Source: Rhizomys pruinosus (taxonomy: Eukaryota; Chordata; Mammalia; Rodentia; Spalacidae). Taken from it: a stretch of 64,000 nucleotides of DNA. The translations under genes were made by a program, and so were the position numbers. This document shows, piece by piece, positions 51,723 to 63,432 of this stretch (positions are counted from its first letter, which is position 1; every line of letters starts with the position of its first letter). Where the stretch lies: positions 559,332 through 623,331 of the forward strand of contig VZQC01003052.1 of NCBI GenBank assembly GCA_009823505.1, in the 5' to 3' direction. The notes below the pieces were generated by a model. The model had not been told where the DNA came from, did no database searches, and saw nothing but the letters and a program-made list of their open reading frames with translations.

Positions 51723-51734
51723 CCAGAAAACTCC
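51719..51734. other. L1 inversion junction with microhomology
   Basis: Here the outermost 5'UTR monomer of the inverted segment ('ggtcccgccca', plus strand) meets the 3' ORF2 segment ('ccaccagaaaactcc', 51,720-51,734). The same 15 bp occur in inverse orientation at 47,844-47,858, the other end of the inverted piece, so up to 15 bp of ORF2 are present twice. The other monomer copy reads 'cccgcccaca', so the bases CCAC are shared by both partners and are the likely joining microhomology. Confidence 0.88.
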
Positions 51735-53401
51735 TAGAAATGATTAAGAGCTTTGGTAAAGTGGCAGGATACAAAATAAATCTAGAAAAATCAATAGCCT
51801 TTCTCTACACCAACAACATGCAACTGAAGAAGGACTACAAGGAGACCTTCCCACTCACGATAGCCTCAAAAACAATAAAATACCTAGGAACAAACCTAAC
51901 CAAAGATACCAAGGATCTATACAACAAAATTTTTAAAACCCTGAAAAAGGAAATTGAGGAAGACATCAGAAGATGGACAAACCTCCCATGCTCATGGATT
52001 GGGAAAATAAATATAGTAAAAAGGTCCATCCTACCCAAACTAGTGTACAGATTTAATGCAATCCCAATCAGAATCCCCAAGAGTTTCTTCACAGGCCTGG
52101 AAAAAAAAATCCTCAATTTCATTTGGAAAAACAAAAGACCCCGAATAGCCAAAGCAACCCTGAGTGAAAAGAGCAATACAGGGGGGATCGCTATACCAGA
52201 CATCAAACTATACTATAGGGCTATAGTCATAAAGACAGCCTGGTACTGGCACAAAAACAGACCAGTTGACCAATGGAATAAAACTGAAGATCCAAACCTG
52301 AGCTCATACAATTTCAGCCACCTCATATTTGACAAGGGGGCCAAGAAGACACAATGGAAGAAAGACAGCATCTTCAGCAAGTGGTGCTGGCAAAACTGGA
52401 TCACCACTTGTAGAAGAATGAAATTAAACCCCTACCTCTCACCTTGTACAAAGGTCAACTCCAGATGGACCAAAGACCTCAACGTGAAACCCCAAACTCT
52501 GGAGGTGATAGAAGAGAAGCTTGGCAGCAGACTACAAGACATAGGTGTAGGAAAAGACTTCCTAAATCAGACAGCAGCTGCACAAGAAATAAGATCGACA
52601 ATTGACAAATGGGACCTCATTAAACTCAAAAGCTTCTGTACATCAAAGGAAGCAATAAAGGAAGTGAGGAGAAGACCCACAGAGTGGGAGGAAACCTTCA
52701 CAGCAGATACATCTGACAAAGCATTAATTTCCAGAGTATACAAGCTACTCAAAAAACAAAGAAGAAAGAAAACAAATGAATCATTCAAAAGATGGAGCAA
52801 AGATCTGAATAGAGACTTCACAGAGGAGGAGTTAGAGATGGCCGAGAAACATCTTAAGAAGTGTTCAACATCTCTGATAATTAAGGAAATGCAAATTAAA
52901 ACCACTCTGAGATATCACCTTACTCCAATAAGACTGGCTAGGATCAGGAACACGAATGATACCAAGTGCTGGAGAGGTTGTGGGGAAAGGGGAACACTCA
53001 TCCATTGCTGGTGGGAATGTAAACTTGTACAGCCACTATGGAAAGCAGTGTGGAGAACCCTTAGAAGACTCAAAATGAGCCTTCCATTTGACCCAGTCAT
53101 ACCACTCCTGGGTATATACCCACAAGACACATCTTACTGCAAAGATACATGCACAGCTATGTTTATTGCAGCTCTGTTCACAATAGCAAAAAGCTGGAAC
53201 CAGCCCAGGTGCCCCTCAACTGACGAGTGGATAGAGAAAATGTGGTACATGTATACAATGGAGTTCTATGCAGCAGTAAAGAGGGACAACATCATGAACT
53301 TTGCAGGTAAATGGATGGAGCTAGAAGACATTATGTTAAGTGAAGTAACACAGTCCCAGAAAAACAAACGACAAATGGTGTCCCTCATATGTGGATGCTA
53401 G
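51723..53401 (+). pseudogene. L1 ORF2 3' part: RT thumb and Cys-rich C-terminus
   Basis: This is the C-terminal part, about 558 codons, of L1 ORF2, picking up exactly where the minus-strand piece stops (NSTRKL on one side, [10 protein letters not shown] on the other). It is open to the TAG at 53,399-53,401. Visible are the post-RT region ([51 protein letters not shown]), [17 protein letters not shown], the conserved [17 protein letters not shown] stretch, and the Cys-rich motif [18 protein letters not shown] needed for retrotransposition in the family. It has no start codon or promoter of its own, having been severed from the N-terminal part by inversion. No internal stop is seen, so decay has been slight. 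Confidence 0.95.
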
Positions 53402-53860
53402 TACCAATAACCCAGATATAAATATTTCTCGTGGAGAGGGATGCATAGTAAAAGAACAACAACAGAAAGGCTGCATCAGAAAACGGACTGAAATGGTGAA
53501 TTGGGAAGGGGGGAGGGGTGGGAGAGGGACACGGGTGTATATTTGATTAATGCATATATAATTGATGTGAGTTCAACTAGTACCCAGTTTTGCCTAGACA
53601 CTGTCTACAGGAAACATGGTGTCTTAGGACTTAGTAAAAGCAAATATGTGTATATTAAACAACATTGGTTTACAGACTCTGATGAAAACGTAATGCATCT
53701 GAGTTAAATGGAGATGTAAAGATGCAGGACCGTTATGGCAAAATGCATGATCTGGGATGGGATGGGGGTAGAGGGGAAGGGAAAGGGAAATATGCCTGAT
53801 CTGAATTGGAAAATGATGTATGAAATGTACAAAGCATCAATAAAAAATAAATAATAAAAA
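53402..53860 (+). other. L1 3'UTR and A-rich 3' end
   Basis: About 460 bp of non-coding L1 tail. It contains a G-rich stretch at 53,503-53,528 with four or more G-runs (potential G-quadruplex, a common L1 3'UTR feature) and a second purine-rich run near 53,755-53,790. It ends in an A-rich sequence with AATAAA at 53,839-53,844, which is the likely polyadenylation signal, and a short A tail that abuts the target-site duplication. Confidence 0.9.
53839..53844 (+). terminator. L1 polyadenylation signal AATAAA
   Basis: AATAAA lies about 16 bp before the end of the element, in the A-rich terminus, where L1 polyadenylation signals are found. A second AATAA-like string follows within the tail. Confidence 0.8.
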
Positions 53861-53875
53861 AGAGAATGACATTGG
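53861..53875. repeat. L1 target-site duplication, right copy
   Basis: The sequence agagaatgacattgg matches the left copy at 47,831 with one mismatch (C here, A there) and continues straight into array sequence (acatatttgagataatgg). This right copy fits the array block consensus better, so the left copy probably mutated. Confidence 0.9.
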
Positions 53876-56800
53876 ACATATTTGAGATAATGGGGACACA
53901 GACAGTGGACATGTCAGAGACATCATGGAATAAGACAGTGGACATGTCTTGTCTTATACAACAGGTATTGAGACAGTGGATATGTTATGAAAAAACAGGG
54001 ACTGAGACAGTGGACATGTCTGAAAAAACAGGGCCTGAGACAGTGGATATGACTGAGACAAAAGGGACGTAGAGAGTGGACACTTCTAAGAAAATGGGGA
54101 CACAGACAGGCAACATGTCTGAAACAACAGGGACTGAGACAGTAGATATATCTGAAACATCAGGGACTGGGACAGTGGATATATCTGAGACAACAGTGAC
54201 TGAGACAATGGACACTTTGGAGACAACAGGGACTGAGACAGTTTACATGTCTGTGACAACATGGGCTGAGATGTTGGACATGTCTCAGACAACAGGAAAT
54301 CAGACATTTGAAATGTCTGATACTTCAGGGACTCAGAATCTGGACATATTGAGACAACAGGAACTGAGACAGTAGACTCGTCTGAGCCAACAGGGTTCAA
54401 TACAGTGGACCAGACTGAGACAAATCTACTGAGACAGTTGATATGTCTTCACCAGTGATCAAGTCCTGTCTGAGATGACAGCGACTGAGAGAGTGGACAC
54501 ATCTGAGAGAAAAAGTACTGAGACAGAGGACACATCTGAGACAACCAGGACCTAGACAGTGGACATATCTGAAACAACAGGTACTGAGACAGTGGACATA
54601 TCTGAGACCACAGGGAGTGACACAGTTTGTATGTCTGAAACAACAGGGACTGACCCAGTGCACATGTCTGAATCAATAGGAAATGAGACAGTGGACTTTT
54701 CTGATACAACTCGACAAAGAGCATGTTCATGTCTGAGACAATGGGGACTGAGAAACGTGGCATGTCTGAAACAACAGGGACTGAGATAGTAGATATATAT
54801 GAAACAACAGGGACTGAAACAGTGGACATGTCTGAAACAACAGGGACTGAGAAAATGGACAAATCTGAGTCAAGAGGGTTCGAGACAGTGGACCTGTCTG
54901 AGACAATAGCTAATGAGACATTTCACATGACTTCACCAGTGGACAAGTCTTGTCTGAGATGACAGCTACTGAGAGAGTGGACACATCTGAGTCAACAGGG
55001 ATTAAGACAGTGGACATATCTGAGACAACATGGACTGAGACAGTGGACATGTCTGAGACCACAGGGACTGACACAGTGGATATCTCTGATACAACAGGAA
55101 ATGAGACAGTGGACATGTCTGAGACAACAGAGTCTGAGACAGTGGACATGTCTTACACAACAGAGACTGAGGCAGTGGATATGTCTGAGACAACACACAT
55201 ATCTGATACAAGAGGGTCTGAGAGATTGGAAACGTCTTAGTCAAAAGGGTTGGAGACAGTGGACCTGCCTGAGACAATAGATACTAAGGCAGATGACATG
55301 CCTTCGCCAGTGGACAAGTCGTATCTGAGATGACAGTGATTGAGATTGTGGACACATCTGAGGCAAAAGGGACTGAGACATTGAACATATCTGCAACACC
55401 ACAATTAAGACAGTGGACATATCTGAGACAATAGGGACTGAGATAGTGGACATGTCTGAGACCACAGGAACTGACACAGTGGATATATCTGAAACAACAG
55501 GGACTGAGCCAGTGGACATGTGTAAGACAACAGGGAAGCAGACAGTAGACATGTGTGAGACAACAGAGACTTAGAGAGTGGACACATCTAAGACAATGGC
55601 GACTCAGACAGGCGACATGTCTGAAATGAAGGGGACTGAGACAGTAGATATATCTGAAACAACAGTGACTGAGACAGTGGACATGTCTGAGACAACAGGT
55701 TCTGAGACCTTGTACATGTCTGACTCAACAGTTAATCAGACATTGGACATGTCTGAGAGTGCAGGGACTCAGACCCTGTACATATCTGAGACAACCAGGA
55801 CTGAGATTTTGGACATGTCTGAGAGAACAGGGACTGAGACAGTGGACATGTTTGAGACATCAGGCACTGAGTGGACATGTGTGAAACAACAGGGAATAAG
55901 ACAGTGGACATGTCTGAGACAACAAGGACTGAGACAGTGGTCTTGTCTGTGTCAACAGGGTTTGAGACAGTGAACATGTCTGAGAGAATAGCTAATGAGA
56001 CAATTCACATGTCTTCCCCAGTGGACAAGTCCTGTCTGAGATAACAGCGAATGAGACAGTGGACATATCTGATCATCTGACTCAATGGGGACTGAGACAG
56101 TGGACACATCTGAGACAACCAGGACAGAGACAGTGGACACATCTGAGACCACAGGGACTGACACAGTGGATATGTCTGATACAACTGCAAACAAGAGCAT
56201 GTTCGTGTCTGAGAGAGTGGGGACTGAGACAGTAGACATCTGAAACAACCTGGACTGAGACAGTAGATATATCTGAAACAACAGGGACTGAGACAGTGGA
56301 CATGTCTAAGACAACAGGGACTGAGACAGTGGACATGTCTGACACAACAGGGACTGAGACAGTGGATATGTTTGAGTCAACACACATATCTGAGACAACG
56401 GAGTCTGAGACCATGTACATGTCTGAGACAACAGGGACTGAGACAGTTGACATGTGTGAAACAATTGGGACTGAGACAGTGGTCATGTGGGAGAGAACAG
56501 GGACTGAGACAGTGGACACGTCAGAGCCAAGTGGGACTGGGACTGTGCACATGTCTGAGACAACATGGGCTGAGACCTTGGACATGTCTGAAACAACAGG
56601 AAATTAGTTATTGGAAATGTCTGAGACTGCAGGAACTCAGAATCTATACATAATGAGACAACAGGAACTGAGACAGGGGACTCGTCTGAGTCAACATGTT
56701 TCGACACAGTGGGCCAGACTGAGACAATGCTATTGAGAGAGTTGACATGTCTTCGCCAGTGGACAAGTCCTGTCTGAGATGACAGCTACTGAGAGAGCGG

Positions 56801-59800
56801 ACACATCTGGTACAACAGGGACTGAGACAGTGGACATATCTGAGACAACCAGGACTGAGACAGTGGACATGTCTGAGACCACAGGGACTGACACAGTGGA
56901 TATGTCTGAAACAACAGGGACTGAAACAGTGGACTTGTCTTAGACACCAGGGAATTAGACAGTGGACATGTCTGACACAACAGGGACTGAGACAGTGGAT
57001 ATGTCTGAGACAACACACATATCTGAGACAACAGGGTCTGAGACCATGGACATGTCTGAGACAACAGGGACTGAGACAGTTGACATGTGTGAAACCATTA
57101 TTACAGAGACAGTGGACATGTCTGAGACAACAGGGACTGAGACATTGGACATGTCTGAGAAAACAGGGAATCAAACATTGGACATGTCTGAGAATGTCGG
57201 GATTAAGACAGTGGACATGTCTGAGACAACAGTTATTGAGACAGTGGATATGTCTGAAACAAGAGCCAATGAGAATGTGGACATGTCTGAGATAACAGGG
57301 ACTGAGAGAGTGTATATGTCTGAGACAACATGTATTGAGACCTTCGACATGTCTGAGAAGATAGGGATTCAGACATTGGACATGTCTGGGAATGCAGGGA
57401 CTCAGACACTGGACGTATCTGAGACAACCAGGACTGAGACTTTGGACATGTCTGAGAGAACAGGGACTTAGACAGTGGACATGTCTGAGATGACAGGGAC
57501 TGAGAAAGTGGACTCGTCTGAGTCAACAGGGTATAATACAGTGGATCTGTCTGAGGCAATAGCTAATGATACAGCTCACCTCTCTTCGCCAGTGGACAGG
57601 TCCTGTCTGAGATAACAGCGCCTGAGAGTGCACACATCTGAGTCAACAAGGACTAAGACAGTGGACACATCTGTGACAACAAGGACAGAGAGAGTGGACA
57701 TATCTGAGACAACAGGGACTGAGACAGTGGATGTGTCTGAGACCACAGGGAGTGACACAATGGTTACGTTTGAAACAACAGGGATTGAGACAGTGGACAT
57801 TACTGAGAGAACAGGGACTGATACATTGGACATGTTTGATACAACTGCGAAGAGCATATTCATGTATGAGACAATGGGGACTGAGACAAGAGACGTCTGA
57901 CACAACCTGGATTGAGGCAGTAGATATATCTTAAACAACAGGGACTGAGACAGTGGTCATGTTGGAGACAACAGGGTCTGAGACAGTGGACATGTCTGAC
58001 ACAACAGGGACAGAGACAGTGGATATGTCTGCGTCAACACACATATCTGAGGCAACAGGGTCTGAGACCATGGACATGTCTGAGACCACAGAGATTGAGA
58101 CAATTGACATGTGTGAAACCACTGAGACAGTGGTCATGTTGGAGACAACAGGGACTGAGACAGTGGACATGTCTGAGACAACATGGGCTGAGACCTTGGA
58201 TATGTCTGAGACAACAGGAAATAAGGCACTGAAAATTTCGGAGACTGCAGGGACTCAGACTCTGGACATACTGAGACAACAGGAACTGAGACAGTGGACT
58301 CGTCTGAGTAAACAGGGTTCGAGACTGTGGACCACACTGAGAGAAACATACTGAGACAGTTGACTTATCTTCACCAGTGGACAAGTCCTGTCTGAGATGA
58401 TAGCAATTGAGACTGTGGACACATCTGAGGCAACAAGGACTTAGACATTGGACATATTTGCGACACCACGACTGAGACAGTGGACATATCTGAGACAACA
58501 GGTACTGAGACAGTGGACATGTCTGAGACCACAGGATCTGACACAGTGGATATGTCTGAAACAACACGGACTGAGCCAGTGGACATGTGTGAGACAACAG
58601 GGACTCAGACAGTAGACATGTCTGAGACAACAGGGAATGAGAGAGTGGACAAATCTAACACAATGGGGGCACAGACAGACGACGTGTCTGAAACAATGGG
58701 GACTGAGACAGTAGATATATCTGAAACAACAGGGACTGAGATCATGGACATATCTGAGACAAAAGGTACTGAGACCTTGGACATGTCTGAGTCAACAGTT
58801 AATCAGACTTTGGACATTTCTGAGACTGCAGGGACTCAGACCCTGAACATATCTGAGACAACCAGGACTGATTCTTTGGACATGTCTGAGAGAACACGGA
58901 CTGAGACAGTGGAAATGTCTGAGAAAACAGGCATTGAGACAGTGGACATGTGTGAAACAACAGGGAATGAGACAGTGGACATGTCTGAGAAAACAGGGAC
59001 TGAGAAAGTGTACTCCTTCGAGTCAACAGGATTTGAGACAGTGGACCTGCCTGAGACAATAGCTAGTAAGACAGTTCACATGTCTTCGCCAGTGGACAAG
59101 TCCTGTCTGAGATGACAGCGGCTGAGACAGTGGACACATCTGAGTCAACAGGGAGTTAGACAGCGGACACATCTGAGACAACCAGGACAGAGGCAGTGAA
59201 CATATCTGAGACAACAGGTACTGAGACAGTGGACATGAGTGAGACCACAGGGACTGAAACAGTGGATATGTCTGAAACAACAGGGATTGAGACAGTGGAC
59301 ATTACTGAGAAAGCAGGGACTGAGACAGTGGACATGTTTGAAACAACTGTGAATAAGTACATGTTCATGTCTGAGACAATGGGGACTGAGACAGGAGATG
59401 TCTGAAACAACCTGGACTGAAACAGTAGATATATCTGAAACAACAGGGAATGATACAGTGGACATGTCTGACACAACCGGGACTGAGACAGTGGACATGT
59501 GTGACACAACAGGGACTGAGACAGTGGACATGTCTGAGACAACAGGGACTGAGAAAATGGACATGTCTGAGACAACAGGTATTGAGATCTTGGACATGTC
59601 TGAGACAATAGGGAATCAGACTTTGGACATGTCTGGGAATACAGGGACTCAGACACTGGACATATCTGAGACAAACTGGAATGAGACTTTGAACATGTCT
59701 GAGAGAACAGGGACTGAGATAGTGGACATGTCTTAGAAAACAGGGACTGAGACAGTGGACACATCTGAGTCAATGGGGTAGGAAACAGTGGATATGTCTG

Positions 59801-60125
59801 AGACAATAGAGACTGAGGGAGTTGATATGTCTTTGCCAGTGGACATGTCCACTCTGAGGTGACAGCGACTGAGAATCTGGACACATCTGGGGCAACAGGG
59901 ACTGAGCTATTGGACATATTTTCGACACCACGACTGTTACGGTAGACATGTCTGAGACAACAGGGACTGAGACGGTGGACTTGTCTGAAACAACAGGACT
60001 GAGACAGTGGAAATGTGTGAGAAAACAGGGACTCAGACAGTCTACATGTCTGACACGACAGGGACTTAGAGAGTGGACACATCTAAGACAATGGGGACTC
60101 AGACAGGTGACATGACTGAAAGAAC
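53861..60125 (+). repeat. 33-bp satellite array, right domain with ~0.75-kb higher-order period
   Basis: The satellite resumes after the L1 in the same orientation. Linkers of the 'tcttcgccagtggacaag' plus 'tcctgtctgagatgacag' type occur near 54,449, 54,930, 55,300, 56,015, 56,750, 57,585, 58,370, 59,085 and 59,830. From 55,300 on, the spacing is 715-835 bp, noticeably more regular than in the other domains. Each block repeats the same order: units with 'gtgtgaaacaac', a 'gcagggactcagac' unit, an 'acaaccaggactgag' unit, then 'gtggacctgtctgagacaat' and the linker. The GGCACCTGG/TATATAAG blocks of the central domain are absent. Reading frames in this interval are by-products of the period. Confidence 0.93.
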
Positions 60126-62405
60126 CCAGACATGTCCACTGTCACATTCTCCCTGGAATTTTCGTTCAGACAGATGGCTCTCAGTTCTTGTGAATTCATC
60201 GGTGTTTATAAGTTCGTCGGGAGTGCGATGATTTGGTACAGACAATGGTCGCATTCACTGTGCTCAGAACGCCTAGTGTTCAGATACTAGTGTTCTTTCT
60301 CATTGTGTTTCTGCATATTTGTCGGGCCTGTGTTTTCTTTTAGTTCAGACATGGTCTGGGTCCTCGGCAGTTCCTTGTCGCCTTGTCCCACTCTGTTTGT
60401 AGTCTCACGCTAGATCATTGCGTGGATAATCAGGTTGGCTCGTTGAGGGTTTCGTGGGCTTCAGTGTTATATATCAGACCAATTTGTCCATCTGGGTGTT
60501 GTGCTCTTATGTTCGCTGTTTCTGTAGGTGGGTTATGGGTTTCATTGCCAACACATGACTTCTCATACTGTTTGTGAAGGTTCATACGTCGCGCGCTCTG
60601 TGTTTTTTGTTTCAGAGCATATCACTGGTGTGTCCCATATCATAGCGTCGTTGGTCTCTTATGACATGTCCACAGGTTGTTGCTTTTCAAAAGGATCTTC
60701 CTAGTTTGTTTTTTCAAATCAGTTGATCTTCTGGCTCTTGCTTGCCTCCATCTTTTTGTTTTACTTATTTTTTCTATTTTTAGTGTGTTGGTGGTGAGGT
60801 TTTTGTGGTCGTCTGGGGAATGGTGGGGTGTGGTGGGTCGGGTGGTTTTTTATTGTGTGTTTTTTGTGGGTTAGGGGAGGGGGTGGAGTGTTGGTTGTGG
60901 TTTCAAACTTGGAGGGTTGCATGGTGCGTTCATTATTCGGGCGTAGTCTGATGTTGCTCAGTTCCGCCTTGTGGCGTCATGGTTGGTTTGGGGCTGGTGG
61001 GGGCGTTTGGTCAGTGGGATACAACATGGGTTTTGGCAGGTGGGTGCTTCTAAGTTATTGAGCTGTCTCAAGTTGTCTCTGAAACTTTGTTTATGTTCTT
61101 CAGATAGGCATTATGATTTGCCGCGTAGGTTGTGTCTCAAAAGCTTCTTGGTGGTTCTTTGTTTGGTATTGGGGAGGGCGGGTTTGGCGAGGGGTGGGCA
61201 GCGGTTGAGTCTCCCCGTGGTGTCTCTTAGTATCCACCCGTTGTATTTTTCTTTCAGACATAGTCCATTCTTGGTCTCGTCGCCTTGGGTTTCTCTCTAT
61301 GTAGGTAACTTATATTACCTTCGATATACGCTTCTTCAATTTTGCTTGGTTAATGTAGCCTCAGATTATTGTCGCTTTATAGGTTTGGGCTGATGGTCCA
61401 CTGTGCGAGGTATTGGGATTTGCCTGTCCGGGCAGAGAGCTTTGGTTCCATACGTGATCTTGATAGAGGTCACACCAGTGTTTTGATTGGAAATCTTTAG
61501 TGGGTGGATTGGGTTTGGTGGGGCGTCTTATTGCAGTGTGGTACTTACTAGTGGGTTTTGCCTCGTTCAGAAGTTCTCTGTTTGTTTCTTATCCCGTCGA
61601 TTGGCTACATTAAGGTGGCCTTTGGCTCATTCGCGTCGTATGTCTGTGTATTAGTGTCTTCAAGAGCAAAATCTTATCATTATGGTTCTTATGTGTGCAT
61701 CTAATACTAGTATTATGTAGAGGGGGGATGGTTTTCTGTTTGGTGGCGTATTTCTTAGTCATGTGGTGTCCATCATGTCTCTATTGGGAAGCCTTTATTC
61801 ATCCTGATGGTTAGTTCTTCAGATATTAATTTCGCTTGTGTTTTCCAAGAAGGCTTACGTGCTGCTCTGCCATGTATTGTGCCTATTGTTCGTGGTACTA
61901 CTTTTTCATGCAAGGGTGTGTTTTCACTGTTGTCGACTTTGGCTTCTCAGCAGCTTAGTGCTTGCTACATGGGTAATAGATTGGGATCGGAAGATAGTAG
62001 TCATACGTGTTGTGGGCGATCAGATGAGCATTGCATATTCAGTCTCGAGCTACCAGTACTTGGTGTATGCTTTGGTTGTGTGCTCTGTACGCCTATTATG
62101 CTCGAGAGGATTTCTTCTCGGTTGCGTTCCAGTGGGGTCGTGACTGGTGGTGGGTTTAGCTGAGATTTTTCTCACATAGTTATATAGTGCTGGGAGTGGT
62201 GGGATTTGGGGATTATGGCATCGATCTAGCATAGTTCCGGCTGCAATCTAGGTCGTAGGACATTCTGCGGCATAGCAAGTGTCAATGATTAGGGGTACTT
62301 TCCCTGTGGTTTGCGTTTGGCTCTCAAGACAATTGTGTCCAATTGTTAAGTGTCTATCAAGAATTGTTATGACTGTAGTTTTTAAAGTATTTGTAGTTCT
62401 GATAG

Positions 62406-62469
62406 TTTTTTTTTTTTTTTCTTTTCTTTTTTTTTTTTTTTCGTTTTTTTCTTGTTTTTTTTTTTTTTT
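62406..62469 (+). repeat. Interrupted poly-T tract
   Basis: About 64 bp are almost entirely T, with single C or G interruptions. It could be a reverse-orientation A tail of a retroelement, but no element body is recognisable beside it, so a simple low-complexity tract or a sequencing artefact is equally possible. Confidence 0.8.
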
Positions 62470-63405
62470 GCTCTCATTTCTTGTTTTTTGTGATTCAGAC
62501 TGATATTGTGGAGCACGAGGCTGGATCGTCATGTTCTACGAGAGAATGCTATTCTGAGACAGGGTGGTGTTTCCGGAGCGTTTCATACGGAGTCACTGCT
62601 CCCTTGTCCAGTGCTGGGTTTAGATCTTGTTGTGATCGCGAATCTGTCGTACCATTTTTTTTAGATTTTTAGTCTTTATCTTAGGATGTTCATCTGTTTC
62701 CTCATGTTGTGTTAGTCACTGGATGATGCATATGGGTGGTGGGATGGTCGTGTTGTAGGTCTGCGGGTCGGTCCCTGTTATAGTGAGGGTTCGTCATGGG
62801 ATTATATGGATTAAGAACGACTACTGAGTGGGGTATTCTGTTCGACCATTAGATAATGGATTCGCCAGCGTTTCTTATCGAGATCCGTCTTTTTTCAGTA
62901 CGTGGTGGGAGTGTGTGGTGCTGAGCAGTGCACAGTAAGATCGTGAGGTTGCGGGCATGCATCGGCTCTAGGAGTTTTGCCGCGTGTTTTGGTTGTTCGA
63001 GATGTGTTGTATGGGTGTCCACAGGGGTCTTTCTAGAACAAGTCGTTTCGGTAACTTATCGTCATTCAGTGCATCCGTCTCTTACTGTTTTTTTCTGATA
63101 TTTTTCTTTAGTCACTTGAGTTTATCGTCTTTGGAGTTGCGCAGTGTAGGTTTGATGTGATTTTCAAGTTTGTTAACGTTTCATCCTGCTTTTGGCTCAG
63201 TTAGTTTTCGGTGTGCGTATCAGGTTTTTTGATCTCGAGACATAGACTAGCGGGAGGCTGGAGGTGGGGTTGGTTTCATTTTAGGTTGTGTGCATGTTTA
63301 TTGTGAGTATTCAGGAGGTTGGCGATTTTGGTCCCGAGCTTTGGTTTCGTACCCTGTAAGTTACTGAGTATTAGGTCCAAGGTTTGGTCCTGCGAGGTGG
63401 GCTCT

Positions 63406-63432
63406 GGGGGGGGGGTTTACGGGGGGGGGGGG
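63406..63432 (+). repeat. Two long poly-G runs
   Basis: A run of 10 G (63,406-63,415) and a run of 12 G (63,421-63,432) are separated by TTTAC. They lie just before the sequence becomes recognisable inverted array. Uninterrupted G runs of this length are rare in mammalian DNA and are a known failure mode of some sequencing chemistries. Confidence 0.85.

Larger units (their letters stand above)
47844..53860 (+). mobile_element. LINE-1 retrotransposon, twin-primed (5' inversion), near full length
   Basis: This is an L1 non-LTR retrotransposon. Its 5' part (partial 5'UTR, ORF1, ORF2 endonuclease and most of the RT) lies inverted on the minus strand at 47,844-51,722. Its 3' part (rest of ORF2, 3'UTR, A-rich end) lies on the plus strand from 51,720 to 53,860. 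Order and orientation are exactly those produced by twin priming during target-primed reverse transcription. The two ORF2 pieces add up to roughly 1,275-1,280 codons, about the usual ORF2 length, so almost nothing was lost at the inversion. A 15-bp target-site duplication flanks it, and the array resumes in the same block type after it. ORF1 is open and ORF2 has two nonsense codons, so the copy is dead but fairly young. The inversion alone would have made it inactive on arrival. Confidence 0.95.

Noticed and set aside
1..60125. Centromeric satellite with CENP-B box
   Set aside because: The unit consensus has no CpG and nothing resembling the CENP-B box core (TTCG....A..CGGG), so there is no sequence support for a centromeric assignment.
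1..60125. CRISPR-like array
   Set aside because: The 33-bp periodicity is of contiguous, mutually similar units without unique spacers, and the L1 shows a mammalian genome.
60677..61393. Reading frames of 65-140 codons in the GT-rich segment, some hydrophobic
   Set aside because: Hydrophobicity follows from T-rich composition. No family resemblance, no conserved motif, and the underlying sequence is doubtful.
62406..62469. Poly-T as the A tail of a minus-strand retroelement
   Set aside because: No SINE, L1 or processed-gene body is visible upstream on the minus strand and no target-site duplication could be found.
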